Shown: positions 54,026-64,000 of the stretch, in pieces | How positions within the stretch are numbered: position 1 is the stretch's first letter | Layout: each line of letters begins with the position of its first letter | Source: Carettochelys insculpta | Lineage: Eukaryota; Chordata; Testudines; Carettochelyidae | Reading direction: 5' to 3' | Length of the DNA stretch: 64,000 bases | NCBI RefSeq assembly: GCF_033958435.1 | Contig: NC_134137.1 | Coordinates: 255,300,501 to 255,364,500 of the forward strand | Translations under genes and position numbers: made by a program | The notes under the pieces: generated by a model | The model's database searches: none | The model's input: only the letters and a program-made list of their open reading frames with translations | Told to the model about the DNA's origin: nothing

Positions 54026-57000
54026 CAGATTGTCTATGAGCTTGTACTGTTCAGAAGGGTACTGAGCAGTACAAGGTGCGCTTGTAGAGCAAGAGTGGAA
54101 GCAGTAAAAGATGGGGTAGGAAGAGTGGGACTAGCAATTTTTGGGTGTCACCCTGTATGTAATTCATGAGTGACTGATTAGCATGCTCGTGTATTTAGCA
54201 GGAGTGAATTTGCACACCAAAGGCTGTGTGGGCGAGGGTGGATAGTCTGACAGCAAAGCTGTCTACCAAGCAAACTAGGCTAGAGAAATAAGGAGATACA
54301 GCTAGCTATTTAACAATCCAGACTGTACCCTAGGCAAAGTCACAGTAGGTCTTGCACCAAATACTGCAGATTCCCTCATCCCAAGCTTTTGCAGAAGGAT
54401 ATGAAGTCTGTAACCAGCCCAAAATCCAAACACATCACTGACACACTATTCTTCAGACTTCAAAGGAAAACACTAAATGTTCTACATGTAACACCCTCAT
54501 CTCCTTCTATCACAATGGAGCCAGCTGTAAATTGCCTTGCTTAGTGATGTCAAGAAATTGAATTATTTTTCCATCTCTTGTGTATTATTTGTCCTTTTTT
54601 CAGTTACGTCAAGGATACGGTCTGTTTGGATAGGTGCTCTTTCAGAGCAGCTATGTACATCTAAATAAATACTCCAAGGAATGGGAAGTCTGATCCAAAT
54701 TCCACTGTCATCAATGAAAAAAATTGCCATTGATTTCAGTGCTTTGAATTAGGTTCTAAGTGAAGCTGAACCAAGTTGCTCTTGCAAAAGAATACTTTTC
54801 TGTGCCTTAATCAATGTGATGCCATGAGCTGTAATTACACCCTTTTCAAAAACATCTGAAAGAAAAGCCCAGTGGGAAACTAATTAAAATGATAAATACA
54901 CCAGCTGAGCAATTTGAGGGAAGAGACATAATAAAAAGACGAACATTTCAAGGAAAGAAGATAATTTAGGCGTGGATCAGGAATACTGAATGCAAAAAGG
55001 AATCACATTCAAAAAGGAACAGATAAATTCATTCTCTACTGTAGGTGACACAAAGCAAGCAACATTAGGATGAAACCAGCTGTGCCAAAAGAAATACACA
55101 TAATTTTTGTTCAATGATACTTCACAGCTATTCTAAGCTGAGAAAATAATATTCCTTTTTTACCCAGGCCTTTTTATAAAGGACGTTAATTAAACTTTGC
55201 ACTGAGAGGCCGCCATAAACTTTCACTTCTCAACAATCACAGCACCTTCAAGACACTGTGCTTGAGAAAAAATAATACGAAAGAGAGGGGGATAACTGTG
55301 TATGACTTTCAGGTGAAAACAAACTAAAAAAATGTACAACACTCAGGCCAGCAAGTGATTTATTCGTGGATCCTGACCACCTGGTCGGGTTAACATTCCG
55401 GGTAGGAAACAAGTGATCAAAGGGTTGTAAATTGACACGGGAAATCTGATCTTGATCTCAGAAACCTAATGAGTTTGCTTTAGCCAATTAAACCCTTTTT
55501 TATGTCCTCGTAACAGCCCCATTTGTGTAATACATAGGTAATTGTTTTAACCACTACACCAATTCATAAGCATTCCAAGCATCCATTATACACACTTCCC
55601 TCTCATTTCTTGGCCCATTTTGACATGCCTATTGACATTCCTACTACAATAGTTTTACATAGCACCTTTTACTTTTCAAAACATCATGAAAATGAATGCA
55701 TCAACCATGTTAATAACACCTCCTGCATTACTTTTGGTGTTCTGAACAATTTCCCCATCATTCAGTTTCAGGCAGAGCTATCATTGCTGGCACACATCTG
55801 TCTGGCCAGTGTTCGGGTCTCTTTGCTCTCACAAAAAGACCAAATCATGCTGTAACGATATTTGGAAAAGTGAAAACAGACAAAGTCATATTTTTTTTCT
55901 TCCCAAATGCTGATTGTTAGGGCTTCTTGCTGTCTAATCACACAAACCCAAGCACCCTGGCTCCAGAACCATGCTCTGCCAATTCCCAGAGCCCCCGGCC
56001 TCCCGTTCTGCCCCTTTTCTGCTCTCCCCCGCCATAGCTTGTATTTTGCACCCTCACTCGCTTTCACTGTGCTGGGTCAGCAGTTTGGGATGCAGGGTAT
56101 GGTTTCTGGGCTGAGCCTGGGGCAGGAGGTTAGCATGCAGGAGCGGGTGCAGACTCTGGGAGACAGTTTGGCTGTAGGAGGGGGCTCTGCACTAGGATAC
56201 AGGAGGGCGTCAAGAGTGCAGGCTCCAGCATGGTAGTGCTTATCTTGGGCAGTTCCACGTCCCAAGCGGCAGCATAGTGGGTCTAAGGCAGGCTCCCTGC
56301 CTGCCCTGACCCCATGCTGCTCTCAGAAGTGGCCAGCACTGCCCTGAGTCCCCTAGGCAGTGGAGACAGGCAGCTGTGTGTGCTGCCCCTGCCTGCAGGA
56401 ACTGCCCCCTCAGCTCACATTGGTCACAGTTCCCAGGCAATGGGGGCTGTGGAATCATCATTTGGGGCAGGGGCAGTGCACAGAGGCCTCTGTCCTACTC
56501 CTCACAAGGAGGGATGCGCTGATTGCTTCTGCAGATGGTTCAGAGTCAGGGCATGCAGGGAATCTACCTTAGCCTGGCTGCACCACCAGACGTTTAGTGG
56601 CTGGTTTGGCTTCAGCAGCCTCCAGAAAGATCTAGCTTCTAATTTTCTAAAATAGTTTTCCAATTTTACTGTGGCCAATTTAAGCCTCCAGAAAGGTAGC
56701 TGACAAAGTAATATACCATGAAATGGGAGGAGACATTTAGCACCAATGTGATTGGATTCCATTCAAATTGCAAGTTGTTCAAAACCATTAAGACCCTGCA
56801 TTTGAGCAGTCCCTGGTTTTCCTCCAATAGTTCTTGCATTTGGGCATCTTTACTGTTTAACCTCCACTCATGCACAAGTTTCAAAACATGGTCGCTGACC
56901 TCCTAGGCACTGCGCACTACACCTGCATGCTTGTGTCCTCTGACTCCTGAGCCAAATTCTCCTCACCTGACCCAGACAGACAGTACCGTTGACTGCAATT

Positions 57001-57384
57001 GGTTTCATAAGACAAGCAGAGTCCAGTACTGCATCTGTGTGTCTAACTCTTACTTAGGTTTGACTTATGATCGGGCTGTTTCAGTGTCTGTGCTTGTGAT
57101 ATATGTAAAGCCTTTGCTGACTGAGTGTGTGGGTGTGTGTTTTGACTGTCCTAATTCCACCCGCAGCACTTGGGTCACGTCATTGAGGGCTATGCTGTGG
57201 AGCCAAATCACACAGATGGAAAGTGAAAGATGAGAAGCAGCATACTGGGCACTCCAAACCCAGAGTGGCGCCTCACTCCTTTATCACAGAAAGATCTCAT
57301 CAGCTCCATTGCACAGTACCTGTGGAGGGAGGTGCTGGGCTGGCCCCTTCATGCTGATGAAAAGTGGGGATATACGTACACATC
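54026..57384. other. No recognisable gene; GC-rich repeat-like patch 56040-56500
   Basis: Mostly anonymous. The GC-rich patch has GGGATGCAGGGTATGG/GGATACAGGAGGG-type near-repeats and a CACATTGGTCACAG...CAGGCAATGGGG inverted pair, resembling dispersed GC-rich turtle repeats. Frames there show no domain. Confidence 0.45.
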
Positions 57385-57500
57385 TCATAGAACTGGAAGG
57401 GACCTGGAGAGATCATCAAGGCCAGAACCCTGTCCTATCAGCAGGACCCAGCACCATCCCTGACAGATTTTTTTTAAATCTATTTACCCCAGACTCCTAA
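57385..57500 (-). repeat. 5'-truncated copy of the tRNA/CR1-tailed SINE
   Basis: Minus-strand relative of 29303-29500: the CR1-like tail (AGAACTGGAAGGGACCT as written on the plus strand) and the CATCCCTGACAGATTTTTTT body are shared. The tRNA head is missing. Confidence 0.65.
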
Positions 57501-58299
57501 ATGGCCAATGGGCTTGAAGGCAGAAATCCTCTGCCACAAGAATGGAACAGTACAGACAAGAGCCATGAAACTTTTCTTTACTGTCCTGCCAATTTGCTTC
57601 AGTCTGCTGCAGAGACACTCTGTAGTGTAGTTCAGTCTGCATAGTTACTACTGAGCTTTGCTCAGTTGAAAATTATAATTTCATTCGTTTCTAACTGAGA
57701 TGGGACCAAATCCTGCTTTCCTTCACTCAGGCAAAATTCATCTTGAAATAAATGGGAGTTTGACTACAGTAAATAATTCATGAGTTGGCATTACATTTTT
57801 AATGACTACATAAATAAAATAATGGCATGAAACACTTTAAAACTGTGCTGATCTTAGCTAACTCTGCAACCCTCACTCTATCACTGCTTGTTTTGGGAGA
57901 CTTTATGGACTTGCAGAGTTCAATGGAGTATTTTAAAAGCCTCATAACTGAAAAAGCAAATGTTTAGACTTTGACTGTAATTAGCCTTAATTTCAATATA
58001 GTTATTGCCTAATTTCTCCCAAGGATCACTTGTTCTCTCAGAACTCTAAGACAAATATCACCCTGGTTTATTGGCATTGCACAATGTACATGCTGTCCTA
58101 CAAAAAGCGACAAAAAAAAACACTTTGGAAAAGTAAAATTTAGAGAACAGTTTGTGGACACTAGATGACATTTTAAGATTAATGTATTTGTGTCAATGCC
58201 ACCCCAACAACAGCACTAGATAGCAAATATAGTTACATTTTATAGTCAGTCAGCAGCTATCACAGCATTTTTAAAAAAACAACTTGTATTACAAGTAGA
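57501..58299. other. No recognisable gene or repeat
   Basis: Anonymous AT-rich DNA. Confidence 0.5.
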
Positions 58300-59510
58300 A
58301 TAAAGGGGATAGTCATAGAAATTAAATCAGAAGCTAGACCTTATAGGAAATTAATAAGGAATTCAAAAGGGCTCCAAGAAAAATGTCCACTCAACAGAAA
58401 TCAGAATGATAAGGATGAATTTTTAAGAATATGGAAAAAAAGAATCCTAAGTATACTATTGGTCCATTATTAGATGGAAATGAAATTTGTTGGTAATAAT
58501 AATGAAGAAAAGACAAACGTGTTCAATAAACATTTATTTCTGTATTTTGGAAAAAAAACAGATGATGTAATCAATATCATATGATGATGAAACCCTTTTC
58601 ATTCGAGCTGAACCTGGGCAGAATGTTAAACAGCACTACTAAAATTAGACATTTTTAAATCAGCAGATGTGGATAATGTGCATCCTCAAGTTTTGAAATA
58701 GCTGACAGAGGACTTTGTTTGATTATTAATGCTGTTTTTCAATAACTAATTGAATATTGAGGTAGTTCTTGAAGACTGGAAGAGAGCGAACATCAAAGGG
58801 ACAACTTGAGTAATCTGTCAGTTTGACATTGTTTCTAGCCAGAATAGTGCAAAGACTGATATCAAACTGAATTAATAAATAATGTAGAGAGGGTAATATA
58901 ACTTATGTCATCAACCTAGGTTTATGAGAAACAGATCCTATCAAGCTAACTTGTACTTTCATAAAATAAAGAAGCCTACATTGGCATCTTGAGTCAGGAT
59001 AGGGATATTACTTCTGTATTTGACACTGGCGCATCTGGAATACTATGTCTATAACCAGTTCTGGTATCCACCATTCAAGAAGGATGTTACTAAATTGGAG
59101 ATGGTGCAAAGAGTCATAAAAACAACTAAAGTAATGGTAGACATGCTATAGAGTACTCAACACAAGGAGCTCAGTCTCTTTATCTTAATACTGTGGAGGT
59201 TATTGGCTAATTTAATTATAGGCTACAGGGAAAATCAAAATTTGATAGAAGAGGGTTATTCAGTCCAGTTGACAAAGGAATAACAAGTTCCAGTAGCTGG
59301 AAATTGAAGCTAGACAAATTCAGTCTTGGTTTAAGGCACATTGTCAGACTAATTCTCCATCACTATCAATATTTATGTCAAGATCTGGCATATGGATTGG
59401 ATGTTTTCAAACATATGTTAATGCAGGGAAGTGATATAGCCTGTGATAAACATGACATCTGAGTAGATGGTCACAGTAGTCCCTTTTGGCTTTACAATAT
59501 GTGATGGGTG
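58300..59510 (+). pseudogene. Very old CR1/L3-like LINE remnant
   Basis: Scattered CR1 ORF2 blocks survive: GTGGATAATGTGCATCCTCAAG (the DNVHPQ block, 58668-58690), GAAGACTGGAAGAGAGCGAA (EDWKRAN), CATCTGGAATACTATG (HLEYY, 59031-59046), and the 3' untranslated part with GATCTGGCATATGGATTGGA and AGTCCCTTTTGGC. Frequent stops and indels indicate great age compared with the other CR1 copies. Confidence 0.6.
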
Positions 59511-61709
59511 TTTAGCATGGGCCATTGAAAACAATGGTACCTTTCCAAAATCTTCAGTGGGCTTTGGATCAAGCCCTCAACCTCCATATACCAAATAAAA
59601 ACAAATTTTATTCCAGCTCATTGTTAACAGATTGCAGCCATCTCTGTCCATTGATACCATAATTTACTGGGTATGCAGGGAAAGACAATATAATCAAAAG
59701 AACAAAGAAGTGTCACACTTGCATGTTCCTTCACATGAGCTCAGGTGGGCCAGTAAGTTTCACGTGAGTAAAGATCCAGGACTAGACTTTAAGTACTGAT
59801 GAAAACTTTAGCTATTTTTACATGCACACACTAACGAAGCCAAAACTCCCACATCTACCTTAATTCAACTATCTTGCACATACGCACAAGCTGTGCCTTG
59901 GTTATGGGCACACAACTCATTGAAGTTAATTTAATTACTTTTTTATTGCTCTGTATGACCCACCTGAATCTCAGCTCACATAAATCAGCCCAGCTCCCCC
60001 AAAGGCAGTGATGAGCTTCACTGATTTATAGACGTTAAAGCTCTGGAGTGATATTTGCTTTGCAAGATGACTGGTGCCGCCGCATGCTGGGGAAGCAAAA
60101 GCTAATATGAGGACAAGTGACTGTCACACACGTCTCCTCCTGACTCTGCACACCATGCAGGGCCCCAATATTCTCACCAGTGTTCCCGCTATTTTCTCAT
60201 GCATGGGATAGATTTTGTTTCATGGACCAGGCCACGTGCTGATGTGCACCATCCAATAGAAACACATGCTGACGGCTGCAGGTGTTGTAGAAGCTCTGCT
60301 AATCACATGGGTGGCACCTGAATGTCTCCTGGGTGGTCACCCAAGCACTCAGTTTGCAGGAAACACTGTTCCCCACCCCACCTTTCTGCATGGAGAGAGG
60401 GTCTCTTTCTTCCCACTGCACTAACTCCCCTCCCCCTGCACATTCAGCTGCTCTCCTTGACAGCAGAGAGACCCTCCTCTTCAGCTCAGAGCCACTCCTA
60501 ACTGCTTCTCTGGGCAGGATAGCCAGCTGCCTGGGAGAGAGCCTGGCTGCAGAGGGGCAGCAGCAGGAGCTGCTCCCTGCCCAGACTTTGCTCCTGGGGA
60601 AGAGCCAAACATGCTGAAGGGGAGGACCAGCTCCAGCTTACTCCACTGCCATCCCTGAAGCCAACACTGGGCAGGGGGCAGCCCAGCAATCTTCCAGGGG
60701 AGCTGCTGCTTTGTAGTGGGCAGGATCCCAGAAGAGGCTTTGGCTGCATCCCTTCCAGTCGGGTTCTGTTCCCACCCCTACCTCTCTCAGCCCAGCCCTG
60801 CTGCACGGTGGAGGGGCACCTGACCCCGCATCCCCTCCCACGAAGTGTCACTTCTAAACACATGCAAAGCCATGTTCCAACCACATACCTCTGAACTGCC
60901 GAATTTGTGTGTATGTGTGTAAGTTTCCTCAGGGCTCAGTTAAAGTAACCCAAGTCCTTGGCATAAACCATGTGAGGTTTACTGTGGCCCTCCCCACGTT
61001 TGGGTAACAGTGGCAGAGTGCTGCATGCTCCTCTCCCTCTCCTCCATGCGGAGGAGCAGCAGGGTACCCTCCTTCCTGTGGGAGCAGCAGGGACAGAAGT
61101 CAGGGTCTGTTGTCTACCTTGGTCCATTCTGTCCCAGTATTTATTCCAGCAGACAGAGTGTACCTGCATGAATGAGTAGGGTAGGGCCCCTGCTCTTTTC
61201 TTTTCCTGTGCCCCCTGCACACACACACACACCCACTCTCTTCTGCTCTGCTGGCACTCAATGCCTGTCTCCCAAAGACCATCAGTCATTACAGCCAACA
61301 TCTCACTGAACAGTTCATACCTCTCCAAAGCTATTATTTCAGGCTCCTGCAGATTCAGGCAAGAGTCGCTGCATCTACTGATTAGAACCATCTTGCCACG
61401 TGGATCTTACACATTCAGAGGCTGTGCAAGATGGCTATTTCATCTAACTCTTTGCCCAGTCATGCATTTTCTGGTACAGCTTTGACATTTCTTCAAGTTA
61501 TATGACTGATTCCATTTAGCTAGTTGGGCTTACTGCAGGGTCTCTGTAAAACACAGATGGAGCTCCACAATATCTGGCTACCTTCCTTTTTAAGCAGACA
61601 GTTTATTTCTCATAATAATTCTTAAATTTTCAATGCTTCATTTCCATCTTGTTAATCTCCCAAGTCAGCTGGGCCTGAATAAAGCTCATTTAAATCTGTT
61701 GACAGACTC
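59511..61709. other. No recognisable gene; short (CA)n at 61218-61232
   Basis: Anonymous. The 60333-61391 part is G+C-richer and opens 94-151-codon frames on both strands without domains. A short dinucleotide (CA)n tract is the only defined feature. Confidence 0.5.
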
Positions 61710-61712
61710 TCA

Positions 61713-62132
61713 GGCTGTGTCTACATTACCACTTTCCTTCGAAGGAAGGATGATCATGAGGCTGTTCGGAGTTTACTAATGAAGTGCTGCCGTGCATAGG
61801 CAGCACTTCATTGAGCAAATTCCCCCGCACGGCAACTCCGAAGTTTTAAACTTGGAAGTACTGGCACACGTCCAGCCGCGGCGCACCTGCCGGTACTTTG
61901 AAGTGCCAGAGCAACTTCCAAGTCCCCTTACTCCTCTAAATTTTTGAGGTACTGGCAGGTGCGCTGTGGCTAGACGCGTGCTGGTACTTCCAAGTTTAAA
62001 ATTTCGGAGTTGCTGTGGGAGGGAATTTGCTTAATGAAGTGCTGCCTATGCACGGCAGCACCTCATTAGTAAACTCCGAACAGCCTCATTACCATCCTTC
62101 TTTTGAAGGAAGGTGGTAATGTAGACACAGCC
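61713..62132. mobile_element. Foldback Harbinger-type MITE, 420 bp
   Basis: Ends GGCTGTGTCTACATTACCAC and GTGGTAATGTAGACACAGCC pair perfectly, and the arms continue pairing through CCTTCCTTCGAAGG and GCTGCC(G/T)(T/A)GCA(T/C) words to a centre near 61925. Flanks are TCA (61710-61712) and TTA (62133-62135), a 3-bp duplication with one mismatch. It is the uninterrupted relative of 9754-10656. Confidence 0.8.
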
Positions 62133-62135
62133 TTA

Positions 62136-64000
62136 CTGATGCCCATGAGCTTTGGATCGTGGATTCCCTCTATTTATATGTAACAGGGGGTTTGACAGCA
62201 TTAATTATTCAAGAAAGATTAGATCAACTATATATTTTTGACTTGTCATTTCATTTCACTCTTTCATGTGTTGTTCTCAAATTATTTAAGAACTCGTAAG
62301 CTTTCCTACAGCAGTTAAGCCATTAGCCAACAAAATATAACTTTAAGGCACGTGTCTCCCTAAAACTTCCTTCCATTGTATTTTTAATCCCTCTTTGTCT
62401 TCTTATCTAACCTGTCTGTTTTGCTTTGATCAAAAGACCTTATTGTGCTTAAAAAAACACTTGAATATACTAATGGTAATCTGATGTACCAAAGTAAAGT
62501 ATTCCTGCTTTCTTGATCAACCAGCTGTGAATCTAGCTGATAGTGTTTGCAGTGTTTGAATGTCCAGTGTTCTTTAGAACTGCTCAGTGTAACTTCTCAC
62601 TAGATTCAAACACATGTTGAATACTCATATCACAGAATTTTCAAGCAAGTGCTGTGAACTTAAACCCCATATTTTTTACGGAAATACGCTTAGAAATAGG
62701 AAAGTGAGATAACTCAAATATATTTTATGGAAATTACTTCATATAACATACCATTTAAAAAGTTATAATTTGCTAAATGTGTTTATTCTATTTGTGCACT
62801 TGTATCATTCCTGTATTTGAAGTTAGAAATATGAAGTATAAATCTGTTTACTAATTTAGACATGTTAAGTGAGGCCCATTAGTAGTACTCAAGAAGCTTA
62901 AGGGCTAGTACTCAGGACACTGATCTGTGAACAGTCTTGCTTTTCCAGTAAGCCTAGACTATTGTTAGGCCTGCCAAGATATCTGGGCAGGTTTATGCAG
63001 AGTAAGATTGATTTATTTGGGGTTCTGGTCCCACTGGACCCATGCACCTGAATGCAGTGTCAAGTCCTTTTGACTGAGCCTTCCCAGAGCTGAGCTGATT
63101 TCAGTGCCTATGTTGCTCTGTTCTGGGCTGTGACCCCAAATCTGTGCTGTCGCTGGAGGAGTCAGTAGGGTCTGGCTCAACAGGACAGGCTCTGTCGACC
63201 TGAGCTGGGAATATTGATTAGGAATATGTTTTGGGTGTCAGTTCACTAACCTGACCTAAGAATCTCTAAATTCACCCTCCATCCTGGACTACAGATATTA
63301 AGAGCTATAAGAGCACAATGTCTGGAGGTGGGTCTCTGGACCTGCACCAATTGCATGTACATTGTGAGCAATACCAAAGAAGAACAAATTTTATTGCACT
63401 ACGTATTCAGAATCACAGACAATAAAATGCCTGGGGCAGTGAACAAATAAACGGATTCAGTCACCCCAGTTGGTACGTAAGTACACTCTGTGTATAAAAT
63501 TGCAAATATCTAGTATAACACCGTACTCATGCTCTCTCCTGAAGACTTGGGGAGTTGAATGACCAGCCTCACTGCGCTGGTGGTGAGATGTGAGAGAGGA
63601 AACTGACAGATTTAAAGAAGGACTAGTACTAGTGAACAGAAAATATAAAAGAGAGTTCAAGGAAGAAAATCCTCTCTTTGAGGAAAAAAGATCTTTACTT
63701 TGAGGAAGAACAATTTCCCGCAATGATATTGGCCATCAGATGTTAGATGCCTTCTGCGTCACTTCAGCCAAGCCTCCCAAAACCAGACTTTTGCACCCCA
63801 GTATTTCGAGGGTATGTATATTTGATTGGAGGCTTAAATTGAGAAACGCATGAAAAATGCAGGAGATATGCATGAGATGTCCCTTCATGTTCTTGTGGAC
63901 CAATTCCTAAACTGAGCATCTGTGGTTAGAATGCTGAGGTGTACCATCTGGTGACCCACACCTCTACTTTTTGGTAAAGGAGGATGTCCAGTCTAGAGGG
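62136..64000. other. No recognisable gene or repeat
   Basis: AT-rich anonymous DNA to the window end. Chance frames only. Confidence 0.5.

Noticed and set aside
1..64000. A host protein-coding gene or conserved exon series
   Set aside because: Every recognisable coding similarity belongs to mobile elements. I cannot exclude short exons or that the window is intronic, since these would need alignment to other genomes.

Overview
The window looks like repeat-dense, non-genic vertebrate DNA, most likely from a turtle (probably a cryptodire). The evidence is many CR1 LINE copies that end in ATTCTATG-type 3' repeats; a tRNA-headed SINE with a CR1-like tail, as known from turtles; Penelope-like elements (PLEs); and a dozen Harbinger-type DNA elements sharing a GTCTACAC end and TTCGAA-rich subterminal sequence. 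I found no convincing host protein-coding exon. Every long meaningful open frame belongs to a mobile element. The species call is inference from repeat content only.

Layout. 1-9.7 kb: mostly anonymous AT-rich DNA with a PLE end (1.9-2.0 kb) and two decayed MITEs. 9.7-11.4 kb: a foldback MITE with a second foldback MITE nested in its loop, followed by an internally deleted Harbinger copy. 14.2-18.1 kb: another deleted Harbinger copy, a 2.9-kb CR1 and a short tandem array. 19.2-31.7 kb: MITEs, two CR1 copies (one joined at its 5' end to a tRNA-Pro-like sequence), a hAT-like element filled with minisatellite, a SINE and two remnants of a non-CR1 LINE. 31.8-32.6 kb: a pogo/Tigger-like MITE with a tandem-repeat core. 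45-64 kb: more MITEs, CR1 fragments, a pair of inverted tRNA-like modules, a very old CR1 and long stretches without recognisable features.

The most striking part is 32.6-45.1 kb. One compound PLE insertion, flanked by a 10-14 bp direct repeat, consists of a nearly full minus-strand copy, a tandem partial minus-strand copy and an inverted plus-strand partial copy. Its three terminal repeats each carry a hammerhead-ribozyme-like core. A CR1 inserted into the PLE's GIY-YIG endonuclease region with a small target deletion. A 4,793-bp Harbinger transposon then inserted into the CR1 reverse transcriptase with an exact ACA target duplication. The order of events is therefore PLE, then CR1, then Harbinger.

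That Harbinger appears structurally complete. It has matching terminal inverted repeats, a three-exon Myb/SANT-like DNA-binding protein gene on the plus strand and a two-exon DDE transposase gene on the minus strand, arranged tail to tail. All splice phases work and I see no stop codon. The copies at 10.7 and 14.2 kb keep its ends and have lost its middle, so they look like its non-autonomous derivatives.
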